From NCBI GenBank assembly GCA_025800305.1, contig JAOXRY010000219.1, positions 1-22,917 of the forward strand: a DNA stretch of 22,917 bases, in the 5' to 3' direction. The translations under genes were made by a program, and so were the position numbers. Below the pieces are notes generated by a model. The model did not search any database. It worked only from the letters and a program-made list of their open reading frames with translations, and was not told the DNA's origin. Source of the DNA: Campylobacterales bacterium. GTDB lineage: Bacteria; Campylobacterota; Campylobacteria; Campylobacterales; SZUA-545. This document shows positions 8,411 through 16,613 of this stretch, piece by piece (the stretch's first letter is position 1; every line of letters starts with the position of its first letter).

Positions 8411-8433
8411 TTGATTATCGCTATCATAATCAA
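8411..8433. promoter_or_regulatory. Fur-like palindrome in the divergent promoter region
   Basis: TTGATTAT and ATAATCAA form a perfect 8+8 inverted repeat around a 7-base centre. The inner 19 bases (8413-8431) match the classical Fur consensus at 13 of 19 positions by my count. It lies 44 bases before the MauG-type gene start and 40 bases before the probable permease start, so one bound repressor could control both directions. It is weaker than the 6961-6979 site; another regulator is possible. Confidence 0.55.
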
Positions 8434-8473
8434 TATTATGAAATAATACAATTATTAAAATAAAGGAGCAAGT

Positions 8474-9256
8474 CTGAAATTCGTTCTAAGGCTAATTAAA
8501 GAGTTTCCTGGCTATCTTTGGAGTGGTTGGGGTCCAATTTCTTCAATATTTTTGTTCATCGCTTTGTGGGACTTTGGAAATCAACTTTATGGAGATCTAA
8601 TTCTTCCGTCTCCAAAAGAGACTTTCTTAACACTTTTTCAAATGGTACAAGATCCGATGGTTCAAGAAGAGATAAGAACCACACTATATCGTGCTTCTAT
8701 GGGATTTGGAATATCTCTTAGTGTTGGAACACTTCTTGGACTTTTTGCAGGTTTTTTTGCAACTGCTTCTATGATGAGTCGTCCTATTGTGACAATTTTA
8801 GTGGGAATGCCTCCAATTGCTTGGATTGTACTTGCTATGATTTGGTTTGGAATGGGTGATGAGACAGTGGTTTTTACAGTAGTTGTTGCTTCTTTTCCTA
8901 TTATTTTTATTGGTTCACTTCAAGGGACAAGAACCCTTGATGGAGATTTAAAGCAGATGGCAGATAGCTTTAATCTACCTTGGTATATGAAGTTTATGGA
9001 TGTCTATTTCCCTCATATTTTCTCCTATGTATTTCCTGCTTGGGTTGCTGGTCTTGGGATGAGTTGGAAGATTGTGGTCATGGCTGAACTGTTGGCAACA
9101 AATGACGGAATAGGAGCTTCTTTGGCAGTTGCTAGAAGTCATTTAGATACTCCTACTGCTTTGGCTTTGGTTGTTATTATGATTAGTGCTTTGATGTTTT
9201 TTGAGTATCTAGTGTTAGAACCTATTAAAAGAGAGGTTGAACAGTGGAGAGAATGA
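8474..9256 (+). CDS. ABC transporter permease (NitT/TauT/SsuC type), probable CTG start
   Basis: With the CTG at 8474 as start the protein has 260 residues. A strong AAAGGAG (8462-8468) lies 5 bases before it, and the frame is closed by TAA at 8456. No ATG, GTG or TTG occurs until TTG at 8552, which lacks a ribosome site and would remove most of the first membrane helix (WGPISSIFLFIALWDF). The LILPSPKETF segment after helix 1 and the EAA-type cytoplasmic loop (TLDGDLKQMADSFNLPWYMKFMDVYFPHIF) are typical of the permeases of nitrate/sulfonate/taurine-type importers, and there are about six membrane helices. It is followed by an ATPase and NnrS, but no periplasmic binding protein is visible, so the substrate is unknown. 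The Fur-like site upstream hints at a metal- or iron-linked role. Confidence 0.85.
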   Translation: MKFVLRLIKEFPGYLWSGWGPISSIFLFIALWDFGNQLYGDLILPSPKETFLTLFQMVQDPMVQEEIRTTLYRASMGFGISLSVGTLLGLFAGFFATASMMSRPIVTILVGMPPIAWIVLAMIWFGMGDETVVFTVVVASFPIIFIGSLQGTRTLDGDLKQMADSFNLPWYMKFMDVYFPHIFSYVFPAWVAGLGMSWKIVVMAELLATNDGIGASLAVARSHLDTPTALALVVIMISALMFFEYLVLEPIKREVEQWRE

Positions 9257-9342
9257 AAACTTTAGTTTTGGAGCAACAAGGTTGCGAGAGCTCTCTGCTG
9301 AAGAGTCTTTTCTGGACTTGTTCAGAAAGGAGTAAAAGATAG
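9253..9342 (+). other. 29-codon leader ORF and three inverted repeats between permease and ATPase
   Basis: An ATG overlapping the permease stop (ATGA, 9253-9256) opens a 29-codon frame ending at TAG 9340-9342, overlapping the ATPase's apparent first codon. The predicted peptide (MKTLVLEQQGCESSLLK...) resembles nothing I know. Within it lie GCAAC-AAG-GTTGC (9273-9285), a 10-base palindrome GAGAGCTCTC (9286-9295), and an 8-bp stem CTTTTCTG/CAGAAAGG (9307-9314 with 9323-9330, one G-U pair). The last stem takes in part of the ATPase ribosome site AAAGGAG (9326-9332). Translation of the small frame would open that stem, which suggests translational coupling. Whether the peptide is made is uncertain. 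Confidence 0.35.
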
Positions 9343-10079
9343 AAAAATTAGAGGTTAAAAGTCTTAATCACTCTTTTGGTTTTACAGAAGTTCTAAATGA
9401 TATTAACTTTTCTTTAAAAAAAGGAGAGGTTCTCTCTATTGTTGGTCCTAGTGGAGGAGGGAAGACTACTCTTCTTCATCTTTGTGGAGATCTCAATGAT
9501 GTACAAGAAGGAAGTATTGAGAATAGTTTTCTCTCTTCTTCTTTTGCTTTTCAAGAGCCAAGGCTTCTTCCTTGGAAAAATGTAATAGATAATATTGCTT
9601 TAGGACTGTTGGCAAAAAAAGAAAGAAAAGAAGATGGAATAAAAAAAGCACAAGAGATTGCACTGAAGTTTGGTTTGGAAGAAGAAGATTTTGAAAAGTT
9701 TCCAAAAGATCTCAGTGGAGGAATGAAACAAAGGGTGAGTTTTGCAAGAGCTTTGGTGACAAAACCTTCCCTTCTTTTTTTAGATGAGCCTTTTAGTGCT
9801 TTGGATATTGGTTTGAAAAAAGAGCTTCAAAGTCACCTTGTTGATGAAGTGAAAAGTAGTGGATTAACAATTCTTTTTATCACCCATGACATTATGGAAG
9901 CTATAAGATTAAGTGACAAGATCTTGCTTTTAAAAGCAGATCCTGGACATATAATTAAAGAGTTTAAATTTGATACTTGTCAACTAAAAAGAGATGATGA
10001 GTTTGTCTATAGTGAAACAGCAAAGATCTTAAGTGATAGAACAATTATTGAAACATTTGAATTGGTGGAGTTAAGATGA
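9339..10079 (+). CDS. ABC transporter ATP-binding protein (SsuB/TauB type), no standard start codon
   Basis: The coding frame opens after TAA 9333-9335 and matches an ABC ATPase from its first residues (IEKLEVKSLNHSFG). The only codon in a sensible place is ATA at 9339, 6 bases after AAAGGAG; later TTG codons (such as 9609) would delete Walker A. Counted from there the protein has 246 residues, a normal family length. It has Walker A GPSGGGKT (36-43), Q-loop FQEPRLLPW (71-79), signature LSGGMKQR (125-132), Walker B LLFLDEP (145-151) and the switch His in ITHD (183). It would energise the permease just upstream. NnrS follows with an ATGA overlap. Possible explanations for the start are true ATA initiation, reinitiation after the leader ORF, a point mutation, or a sequence error (ATG read as ATA). 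Confidence 0.85.
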   Translation: MEKLEVKSLNHSFGFTEVLNDINFSLKKGEVLSIVGPSGGGKTTLLHLCGDLNDVQEGSIENSFLSSSFAFQEPRLLPWKNVIDNIALGLLAKKERKEDGIKKAQEIALKFGLEEEDFEKFPKDLSGGMKQRVSFARALVTKPSLLFLDEPFSALDIGLKKELQSHLVDEVKSSGLTILFITHDIMEAIRLSDKILLLKADPGHIIKEFKFDTCQLKRDDEFVYSETAKILSDRTIIETFELVELR

Positions 10080-11311
10080 GTGGTGACAAATTAAGAGCAA
10101 CTAATCATTATGCTTTTTATCCTACAGATGAGAAGAACATTCCACCATATTTAGCTTACGGTTTTAGACCAGTTTTTCTTCTTTTGGCTCCGTATATGAT
10201 TCTTTCTATGATTCTTTGGGGACTTGTTTGGAGTGGTGTTTTACCAATTTTTATCAATGACACCCTTACTTGGCATATGTATGAGATGATTTTTGGAATC
10301 TTAACTGCTGGAACAATGGCTTTTTTGACAACAGGGCTTCCTGAACTTTTTCCTGGAATGGTTCCTTTTGTTGGGAGAAGGCTTTGGTATATTATGGCTC
10401 TATGGATTCTTGGAAGAGTTAGTTTTTGGACAATCGATTTTACAGGTGTTTTTTTATCAGCTTTATTGAATCTTTCCATGCTAGGATGGCTTATCTGGTT
10501 TGCCAAAGACGCGGTATTAGATAAGCTTCAAAGACATGCCAGTTTAGGATATGCTCTTATTGGACTGTTTTTCATTGAGTGCTGGTTTTTTGCCAGTCAG
10601 CTTGGATTGGTTGAGACCACATCAATGGAGATATTAAAAGTAGCTGTGGGAGCTATTGTGATTTTGATTTTATTGGCTTTAAGAAGAGTCAATATGGAAG
10701 CTATTAATGAGATGTTAGAAGATAAGGAGATTGATGATGTCTTTATCTCAAGACCTCCTCTTACAAATCTTGCTATTTTTACAGTGATACTTTTTACAAT
10801 AGTTGAATTTTTCTTTCCTGAGAACTCTGTTTTAGGATGGCTTGGTTTGGCTGTTGGAGCAGGAATTTTATCGATTACCAGTGATTATAATTTAAAAGAT
10901 AGATTTATTTTGAATCAGCCTTATGTGATTTATTTAGGATCTATTTTTTTCCTTTTTGCTACTGGATATGGATTGATGGGATTTTCTATTTTACATCCTG
11001 ATTTTTATGGAATAAACCACTTTAGACACTTTATTACAGCTGGAGGGATAGGACTATCTTATCTGCTTATTATGACTATTATCTCTTGGATTCATACAGG
11101 TAGAAAATTGACTTCAAATATCTATACTCATTTGATGGTATTTTTTATTATTTTTGCAACAATTCTTAGAGGTGTAATTCCTTTTTATCAAGAGTATTCA
11201 CAAGAACTTTATCTTCTCTCTTCGGTAATTTGGGCACTACCTTTTGTAATATATATAAAGGTATTTTTTAAGTTCTTATTGGCTCCTAGAGCAGATGGAG
11301 TTCTAGGGTAA
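10076..11311 (+). CDS. nnrS: NnrS-family polytopic membrane heme protein
   Basis: A 411-residue, strongly hydrophobic protein with about 12 membrane helices. NnrS marks are GFRPVFLLLAPY (29-40), WHMYEMIFG (66-74), LTTGLPELFPGMVPFVG (84-100), and near the end HFRHFITAGGIG followed by the hallmark HTGR. In many relatives the first motif is HxHE; here the second His is Tyr (H67, M68, Y69, E70). Family members are heme- and copper-containing inner-membrane proteins linked to nitric-oxide resistance and denitrification regulons. The gene starts within the ATPase stop (ATGA), so it is translationally coupled to the transporter, and ends 84 bases before the kinase gene. No nitrite or NO reductase gene is in the window. 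A role tied to heme, copper or iron status is as likely from context as NO protection. Confidence 0.9.
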   Translation: MSGDKLRATNHYAFYPTDEKNIPPYLAYGFRPVFLLLAPYMILSMILWGLVWSGVLPIFINDTLTWHMYEMIFGILTAGTMAFLTTGLPELFPGMVPFVGRRLWYIMALWILGRVSFWTIDFTGVFLSALLNLSMLGWLIWFAKDAVLDKLQRHASLGYALIGLFFIECWFFASQLGLVETTSMEILKVAVGAIVILILLALRRVNMEAINEMLEDKEIDDVFISRPPLTNLAIFTVILFTIVEFFFPENSVLGWLGLAVGAGILSITSDYNLKDRFILNQPYVIYLGSIFFLFATGYGLMGFSILHPDFYGINHFRHFITAGGIGLSYLLIMTIISWIHTGRKLTSNIYTHLMVFFIIFATILRGVIPFYQEYSQELYLLSSVIWALPFVIYIKVFFKFLLAPRADGVLG

Positions 11312-11352
11312 GTTAATATCAAGTCATAATATAACCGAATCTTTAGTTATTA

Positions 11353-11361
11353 TGTTATAAT
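11353..11361 (+). promoter_or_regulatory. extended -10 promoter of the signalling operon
   Basis: TGTTATAAT is an exact extended -10 element (TGnTATAAT) in the 84-base gap between nnrS and the kinase gene. No good -35 is seen, as is usual for Campylobacterota sigma-70 promoters. Transcription would begin near 11368, about 28 bases before the GTG start, and could serve every gene up to rplS. Confidence 0.6.
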
Positions 11362-11395
11362 TTATTCTAATCTCAACTTCACAGCTGGAGGAGTC

Positions 11396-12427
11396 GTGGT
11401 AGATAACTTACATTTTGAAACTATCCTTGAGAATATAAGTGATGGTGTTGTTGTTTTTGATGATGAATGGGCTGTTTATGCCAATAAAAAAGCTTTTAAA
11501 CTTTTAAAGTTAGAAGAGATTATTGGAAAAGAATTTCAAGAACTTTTTATCCAAGAAGATGGGAGGATTTTAGGATTACACAATAAAAAAATCCGTTCAA
11601 AATTAATACTTCAGGAAAAACAAAAAATCCTAATTTTTTCAAAACTCAAAAAAAAGCTAAAAAAGAAAAAACAGGCTCTAAAAATTGGAAAAAAAACTGT
11701 AGAAATAGAAAAGATCAAAGCGATAAACAGCCTTGTAACAATGTTAATGCATCATTGGAGACAACCTTTAAATATAATTTCACTAACAAGTCACGATATT
11801 TTGGAAACATATGAGTTTGAAGAGATTGATCAAGATTATTTAGATGAAAAAATAGGAGCTATTGATAGAGCTGTTCAGCAACTATCAAGGACGATTACTG
11901 ATTTTTCAAAGTTTACCAATGAAGAGTTTGGACGGGAAAAATTTGATCTTTTGGTTAGTTTAAAAGAGGTAGAAAATGGAATTTATAGTAGTTTTGCCCA
12001 AAGAGAGATAGAGATAAATTTTTATTACTATGGAGAAGAAGAGAGTGGAAATTGGGTTTGTGGAAATCACTCTATATTTTTTCAAGGAATAAGTAGAATC
12101 TTTGAGAATGGCATTGAGGCTATTGAAAAAAGAAGAGAAAAAGAAGGTGAAAAATATAGAGGTAAAATAGTAATAACAGTTGTTAACAAAATAGATAATA
12201 TAAGAATTTTAATTAGTAACAATGGAGAGAATTTAGATTCAAAAGATTTTAAAAAAATTTTTGAACCTTACTATTCAACAAAAGAGATAAAAGACAATGT
12301 AGGTTTAGGTTTATATTTTGCCAAATCTATTTTTGAATACATAATGGATGGAAAAATTTACTGTGAAGAAAGTAGCGAAGGTGCTAAATTTGCAATAGAG
12401 ATAAAAAAATTGGAAGAAGATGAGTAA
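11396..12427 (+). CDS. PAS-like sensor histidine kinase (cytoplasmic)
   Basis: The 343-residue protein starts at GTG, preceded by GGAGGAG, a very strong ribosome site. Residues 1-60 look like a short PAS half-domain (ISDGVVVFDDEWAVYANKKAF). A lysine-rich helix (64-105) connects it to the phosphoacceptor box MLMHHWRQPLN, where His119 aligns with the phosphorylated His. The ATPase domain has the N box ENGIEAIE (237-244), G1 ISNNGE (273-278), F box IFEPYYSTK (288-296) and G2 GLGLYFAK (303-310). It has no membrane helix and no receiver domain. It overlaps the following CheB/CheR/GGDEF/EAL gene by 8 bases. No response regulator is in the window, so its partner is unknown. It may receive light or redox information from the phytochrome encoded downstream, which is inference. 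Confidence 0.9.
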   Translation: MVDNLHFETILENISDGVVVFDDEWAVYANKKAFKLLKLEEIIGKEFQELFIQEDGRILGLHNKKIRSKLILQEKQKILIFSKLKKKLKKKKQALKIGKKTVEIEKIKAINSLVTMLMHHWRQPLNIISLTSHDILETYEFEEIDQDYLDEKIGAIDRAVQQLSRTITDFSKFTNEEFGREKFDLLVSLKEVENGIYSSFAQREIEINFYYYGEEESGNWVCGNHSIFFQGISRIFENGIEAIEKRREKEGEKYRGKIVITVVNKIDNIRILISNNGENLDSKDFKKIFEPYYSTKEIKDNVGLGLYFAKSIFEYIMDGKIYCEESSEGAKFAIEIKKLEEDE

Positions 12428-15400
12428 AATAAAAAAATTAGTAGTAATAGGTGCTTCTGCTGGAGGGTTAGACGCTCTTCATCGTATGGTTGAAAACCTA
12501 GAGAAGAGAGATGATATCTCTTATGTTGTCATTCAGCATCAAAAACCAAGTCATAAAAGTATGCTTACAGAGCTTCTTTCAAAATATACCTCTCTTCCTG
12601 TTTGTGAGATACAAGATGGTGATGAGCCAAAAGCAGGAATTAATGTAGCTCCTAGTGGGAAAAATGTTCTTTTTAAAGAAGGTAGATTTTCTTTGGAAAA
12701 TACAGGGGAGAGGTGGATTCCTACACCAAATATTGACTACTTTTTAAATTCCTCTATAGAACACTTTCACGAAAATATGATAGCGGTAATTCTTTCTGGG
12801 ACTGGTAGTGATGGAACCCATGGGTGTAAAGCTGTTAAAGGAGAAGGTGGAGTTGTTATTGTTCAAGAGCCTTCTACAGCTGATTATCCAGGAATGCCCC
12901 AATCTGTTTTAGAAAGAGCAGTTGTTGATTTTGTCCTGTCTCCTGAGAAAATAGGACAAGAGATTGTAGATATTGTTGATCAAAAAATCAAAATTGATGA
13001 AGAGATCCAAACAGACTGGTATGAAAAGATCTTAAAGTCTGTCTTAAAAGAGACAGGAGTAGATTTTTCTCTCTATAAAGAAAATACAATTCAAAGAAGA
13101 TTAGAAAGAAGAGTAGTCGCAACAAAAACAGGGACTTTGGAAAAATACTACAACTATCTCCAAGTGCATATAGAAGAAGCAGAAGCTCTTTATAAAGATA
13201 TTTTGATTGGAGTTACTTCCTTCTTTAGGGATTCTGAGCCTTTTTTAAAATTTGGAGAGGTTTTAGAAAAAATTATTGATTCTAAAAAAGATGGCGAGAA
13301 TTTAAGAATTTGGACAGCTGGATGTTCTAGTGGAGAAGAGGCATATACTGTCTCCATGTTGATTCACGAAATTATTTTGAAAAAAGATAGAAGATTAAAT
13401 GTTCAGATTTTTGCAACAGATATTGATGAGGATTCAATTAATCAAGGGCGAAAAGGTGTTTATTCTCCTGTAACAGTAGAGGCAATTAGTAAAGATCTTA
13501 GAGATAAATATATTATCAATGGAAATGGAAAAGTAGAGGTTGGAAAAATCATTCGTGAGTCTATTGTTTTTTCTAAACATAACATGCTTGTTGATCCTCC
13601 TTTTGTAAAACTTGATGGAATTGTTTGTAGAAATGTTTTGATCTATTTTAATAGTGAACTACAAAAAAAGATTCTTAACACTTTTTACTATTCTCTTAAC
13701 TATGAGGGAGTCTTGTTTTTAGGAAGATCTGAAACTGTTTCCCAAAGTGATGGAGGCTTTGAGCCAAGTGATGAGGCTTCTAAGATCTATAAGAAAGTCC
13801 ATGGAAAAATGAATACATCTTTAGATATTTTTCCTAGAAAAGGAGTGAATCAAACTGCTTTAACTACAGCAGAAGCTGCTATTGAAAAAAGAAAATTAAG
13901 AGAGAAAAGATCTTTTGAAGATGTAGTAGGGGAGACACTATTTAAGTTTTATCCAGGAAGTCTTTTGATTATAGATAGCAATAACAATGTTGTTTTTACG
14001 AAAGGAGAACTTCATCCTTATGTCTCTTTTCCTCAAGGTGAAATCAATAACAATCTTTATAAGCTTCTTCATGAGACGGTAAATTTGGAAATTAGAACTT
14101 TAGTTCACAGAGCGAAAGAGGAGCTAGATGTTGTTTATAGTGGGATTTTAAGAAATACAGAAGCAACTTTTCCACCAGTTCAGATTAGTGTTTATCCTAT
14201 AAAAGAGAGCGGAGAGTTAAAATATTATGTAATCTGTTTCGCAAAAAAAGATCCAAAAGAAGAGACTCACACTCTTCCTACAACAGAAAAAGAAGAGTAC
14301 TTAGAGCATGAACTTAATGCAACAAGAGAGTATCTCCAAACAGTAATAGAAGAGTTGGAAACTTCCAATGAGGAACTTCAATCTATTAATGAAGAGTTCC
14401 AAGCTAGTAACGAAGAGCTTCAAGCAAGTAATGAAGAGTTGGAGACTTCCAATGAAGAGCTTCAAGCAACAAATGAAGAACTTCAAAGTGCATATGCAGA
14501 ATTAAAAATGATGTATAAAGAGAAAGAGGTCAACAGAAGAGAGCTTCTCCAGTCAAAAGAAGATCTAGAAAGTGTTAATGAGAAGTTAAAAGTTGAGAGA
14601 TTGGAGTCCTCTGAAAAAGAGCATCTGATTTCTACAATTTTTGATTTAACAGCTATAGGTATTTGTGTTACAGATGAATATGGTCAATTTTATAAGTATA
14701 ATAAGGCTTTTACAGATATCTATGGTTACAGTGAAAGAGAAATCAAAAATTTAAACTTTACCGATCTTTTTTCAGAAGAGATGAAAGTGGAATCTAATGG
14801 TAGTGAAGATTATTTAAAACAAGATCTTCAAATCATAACTAAAAAAGGGAAAACTGTAGATGTTTCTCTAACTGAAAAATCTGTTATATTAGATGATGAT
14901 ACAAAATATAGAATTACAACAATAGATGATATTACAGAAAGAAAAGAGAGGGAGAATACTCTATCTTTAGTTGCTAAAGTTTTTGAAAATACTACAGAAG
15001 GTATTGTTATTACAGATGCAGATCAAAAGATCTTAGAGATAAATGATGCTGTTCCTAAAATTACTGGTTTTTCTAAAGAGGAACTTCTTGGGGAAACACC
15101 GAGAATTTTTAAATCTAATTGGCATGATGAGGCCTTTTACCAAGGGATGTTCCAATCTCTTCATGAAACAGGTTCTTGGGAAGGTGAGATCTGGGATAGA
15201 AGAAAAAATGGAGAGACTTATATCTCTTGGTTTTTAATCCTTGCCATAAGAGGAGAGAGTGGTTTAATAACTAATTATATTGCAATTTCCAATGAGATTA
15301 CAGAGAAAAAAGAGCAAGAGGAAAAAATAAAGAAACTTGCCTTTTTTGATAATTTAACAGGGCTCCCAAATAGAGCACTTTTCTTTGATAGATTAAATCA

Positions 15401-16613
15401 AGCCATAGAGAGATCTCAAAGAAGAAAAAACCATTTAGCAATTGCTTTTTTTGATTTAGATAGGTTTAAAAATATCAATGATAATTATGGTCATGATATT
15501 GGAGATGAACTTTTAAAAAGTGTTTCAAAAAGAGTTCTTCGTATTATGAGAAAAGAGGACACCTTTGCAAGAATTGGTGGAGATGAGTTTGTCCTTATTT
15601 TTGAAAATGTAAATAAAGTCTCTGAAATAATTCCAAAATTAGAGCAGATAAGAGAGGAGATTGAACTTCCTATTATTATTAAAGATCTGGAGCTGTTTAC
15701 AACAACAAGTATAGGGGTTAGTGTTTATCCAGAAGATAGTACATCTGCAACTGAACTTTTAAAAAATGCAGATATGGCAATGTATGAATCAAAATCTAAG
15801 GGAAAAAATAGATACAACTTCTTCTCTAAAGAGATGAATATAACAGCTTCTAGAAATATGATTATAGAATCTGGTCTTAGAAAAGCGATAGAAAAAGGAA
15901 ACTTTTCACTTAAGTATCAGCCAATTTACAATATTGATGACCTTTCAATTAATGGTGTAGAAGCATTGATTCGTTGGGAACACTATGAACTTGGATTTAT
16001 CTCTCCTGAAGAGTTTATCCCTGTTGCAGAAGATACAGGACTTATAATAGATATTGGTAAATGGGTTATGGAAAAAGCCACATCAGATATTAAAAGCGTG
16101 TGGGAAAAGACAGGAAAGAAATTTTGTTTGTCATTAAATATTTCTCCAATTCAGCTGTCAAAAACGAATTTTTCTTGGTGTGTTGATAATGCTTGTGAAA
16201 TGATAGATATTGAGTACTTAGATCTTGAAGTTACAGAGACAGCTATTATGGATAAAACATTTAATACGTTAAATATCTTAAAAGAGATAAACCAGATGGG
16301 AATTAAGATCTCTATAGATGACTTTGGTACAGGATACTCCTCTCTTAGTTATTTAAAAGCAATACCTCACGATAGAATCAAAATTGATAAAAGCTTTGTT
16401 GGTGATATTGAACATGATGAAGATGATAGAGTTATTGTAAAAGTAATTGCAGATCTTGGAAAAACAATGGGATCTGAACTTGTTGCAGAGGGCGTAGAAA
16501 CAAAAGAACAGTTAGAGTATCTTAGAGAGATAGGATGTGATTTGGTTCAAGGATACTATATGTCTAAGCCTGTAGATTTAGAAGTACTTATAAAGATGGT
16601 AGAGAATGGTTAA
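12420..16613 (+). CDS. CheB-CheR-PAS-coiled coil-PAS-PAS-GGDEF-EAL fusion protein
   Basis: A 1397-residue soluble signalling protein. CheB methylesterase domain, about 5-185: Ser13 in GASAGG, His40, and Asp131 in SGTGSDGTHG form the triad; there is no receiver domain. CheR methyltransferase, about 198-460: TSFFRD (266-271), SAM loop AGCSSGEEAYT (300-310), FATDID (331-336), CRNVLIYF (403-410). A PAS-like segment spans about 500-608. A coiled coil of seven-residue TSNEELQ-type repeats runs about 627-730, followed by PAS at about 735-840 and PAS at 848-962. GGDEF: GGDEF at 1053-1057 with a correctly spaced inhibitory site RKED (1044-1047). EAL: EAL 1181-1183, N1240, DDFGTGYSS (1300-1308), K1321, E1357. 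All active sites look intact, so it could make and degrade cyclic-di-GMP and act on glutamyl methyl esters. It overlaps both neighbours by 8 bases. Confidence 0.95.
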   Translation: MSKIKKLVVIGASAGGLDALHRMVENLEKRDDISYVVIQHQKPSHKSMLTELLSKYTSLPVCEIQDGDEPKAGINVAPSGKNVLFKEGRFSLENTGERWIPTPNIDYFLNSSIEHFHENMIAVILSGTGSDGTHGCKAVKGEGGVVIVQEPSTADYPGMPQSVLERAVVDFVLSPEKIGQEIVDIVDQKIKIDEEIQTDWYEKILKSVLKETGVDFSLYKENTIQRRLERRVVATKTGTLEKYYNYLQVHIEEAEALYKDILIGVTSFFRDSEPFLKFGEVLEKIIDSKKDGENLRIWTAGCSSGEEAYTVSMLIHEIILKKDRRLNVQIFATDIDEDSINQGRKGVYSPVTVEAISKDLRDKYIINGNGKVEVGKIIRESIVFSKHNMLVDPPFVKLDGIVCRNVLIYFNSELQKKILNTFYYSLNYEGVLFLGRSETVSQSDGGFEPSDEASKIYKKVHGKMNTSLDIFPRKGVNQTALTTAEAAIEKRKLREKRSFEDVVGETLFKFYPGSLLIIDSNNNVVFTKGELHPYVSFPQGEINNNLYKLLHETVNLEIRTLVHRAKEELDVVYSGILRNTEATFPPVQISVYPIKESGELKYYVICFAKKDPKEETHTLPTTEKEEYLEHELNATREYLQTVIEELETSNEELQSINEEFQASNEELQASNEELETSNEELQATNEELQSAYAELKMMYKEKEVNRRELLQSKEDLESVNEKLKVERLESSEKEHLISTIFDLTAIGICVTDEYGQFYKYNKAFTDIYGYSEREIKNLNFTDLFSEEMKVESNGSEDYLKQDLQIITKKGKTVDVSLTEKSVILDDDTKYRITTIDDITERKERENTLSLVAKVFENTTEGIVITDADQKILEINDAVPKITGFSKEELLGETPRIFKSNWHDEAFYQGMFQSLHETGSWEGEIWDRRKNGETYISWFLILAIRGESGLITNYIAISNEITEKKEQEEKIKKLAFFDNLTGLPNRALFFDRLNQAIERSQRRKNHLAIAFFDLDRFKNINDNYGHDIGDELLKSVSKRVLRIMRKEDTFARIGGDEFVLIFENVNKVSEIIPKLEQIREEIELPIIIKDLELFTTTSIGVSVYPEDSTSATELLKNADMAMYESKSKGKNRYNFFSKEMNITASRNMIIESGLRKAIEKGNFSLKYQPIYNIDDLSINGVEALIRWEHYELGFISPEEFIPVAEDTGLIIDIGKWVMEKATSDIKSVWEKTGKKFCLSLNISPIQLSKTNFSWCVDNACEMIDIEYLDLEVTETAIMDKTFNTLNILKEINQMGIKISIDDFGTGYSSLSYLKAIPHDRIKIDKSFVGDIEHDEDDRVIVKVIADLGKTMGSELVAEGVETKEQLEYLREIGCDLVQGYYMSKPVDLEVLIKMVENG
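14341..14500 (+). repeat. 21-base heptad-coding tandem repeat inside the CheB-CheR fusion
   Basis: Roughly seven degenerate 21-base units encode residues of the pattern (T/A)SNEELQ (about 641-693). They build a continuous coiled coil between the CheR/PAS part and the PAS-GGDEF-EAL part. This is a known feature of CheB-CheR-PAS fusions; the DNA-level similarity of the units allows unit gain or loss. Confidence 0.8.

Noticed and set aside
8518..8721. 67-codon plus-strand frame overlapping the permease start
   Set aside because: It is an out-of-frame shadow of the permease; the permease frame carries the membrane helices and family motifs.
9333..9342. Programmed -1 frameshift joining the 29-codon leader to the ABC ATPase
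   Set aside because: The sequence at the stop (AGT AAA AGA TAG) is not a good slippery heptamer, and the ATPase already begins at a normal N-terminus after its own ribosome site.
10156..10506. 116-codon minus-strand frame within nnrS
   Set aside because: Fully antisense to a clear membrane-protein gene; no ribosome site and no recognisable domain.
14301..14486. Antisense frame across the coiled-coil repeats
   Set aside because: It is the reverse reading of the heptad repeats and owes its length to their periodicity; no start signal.
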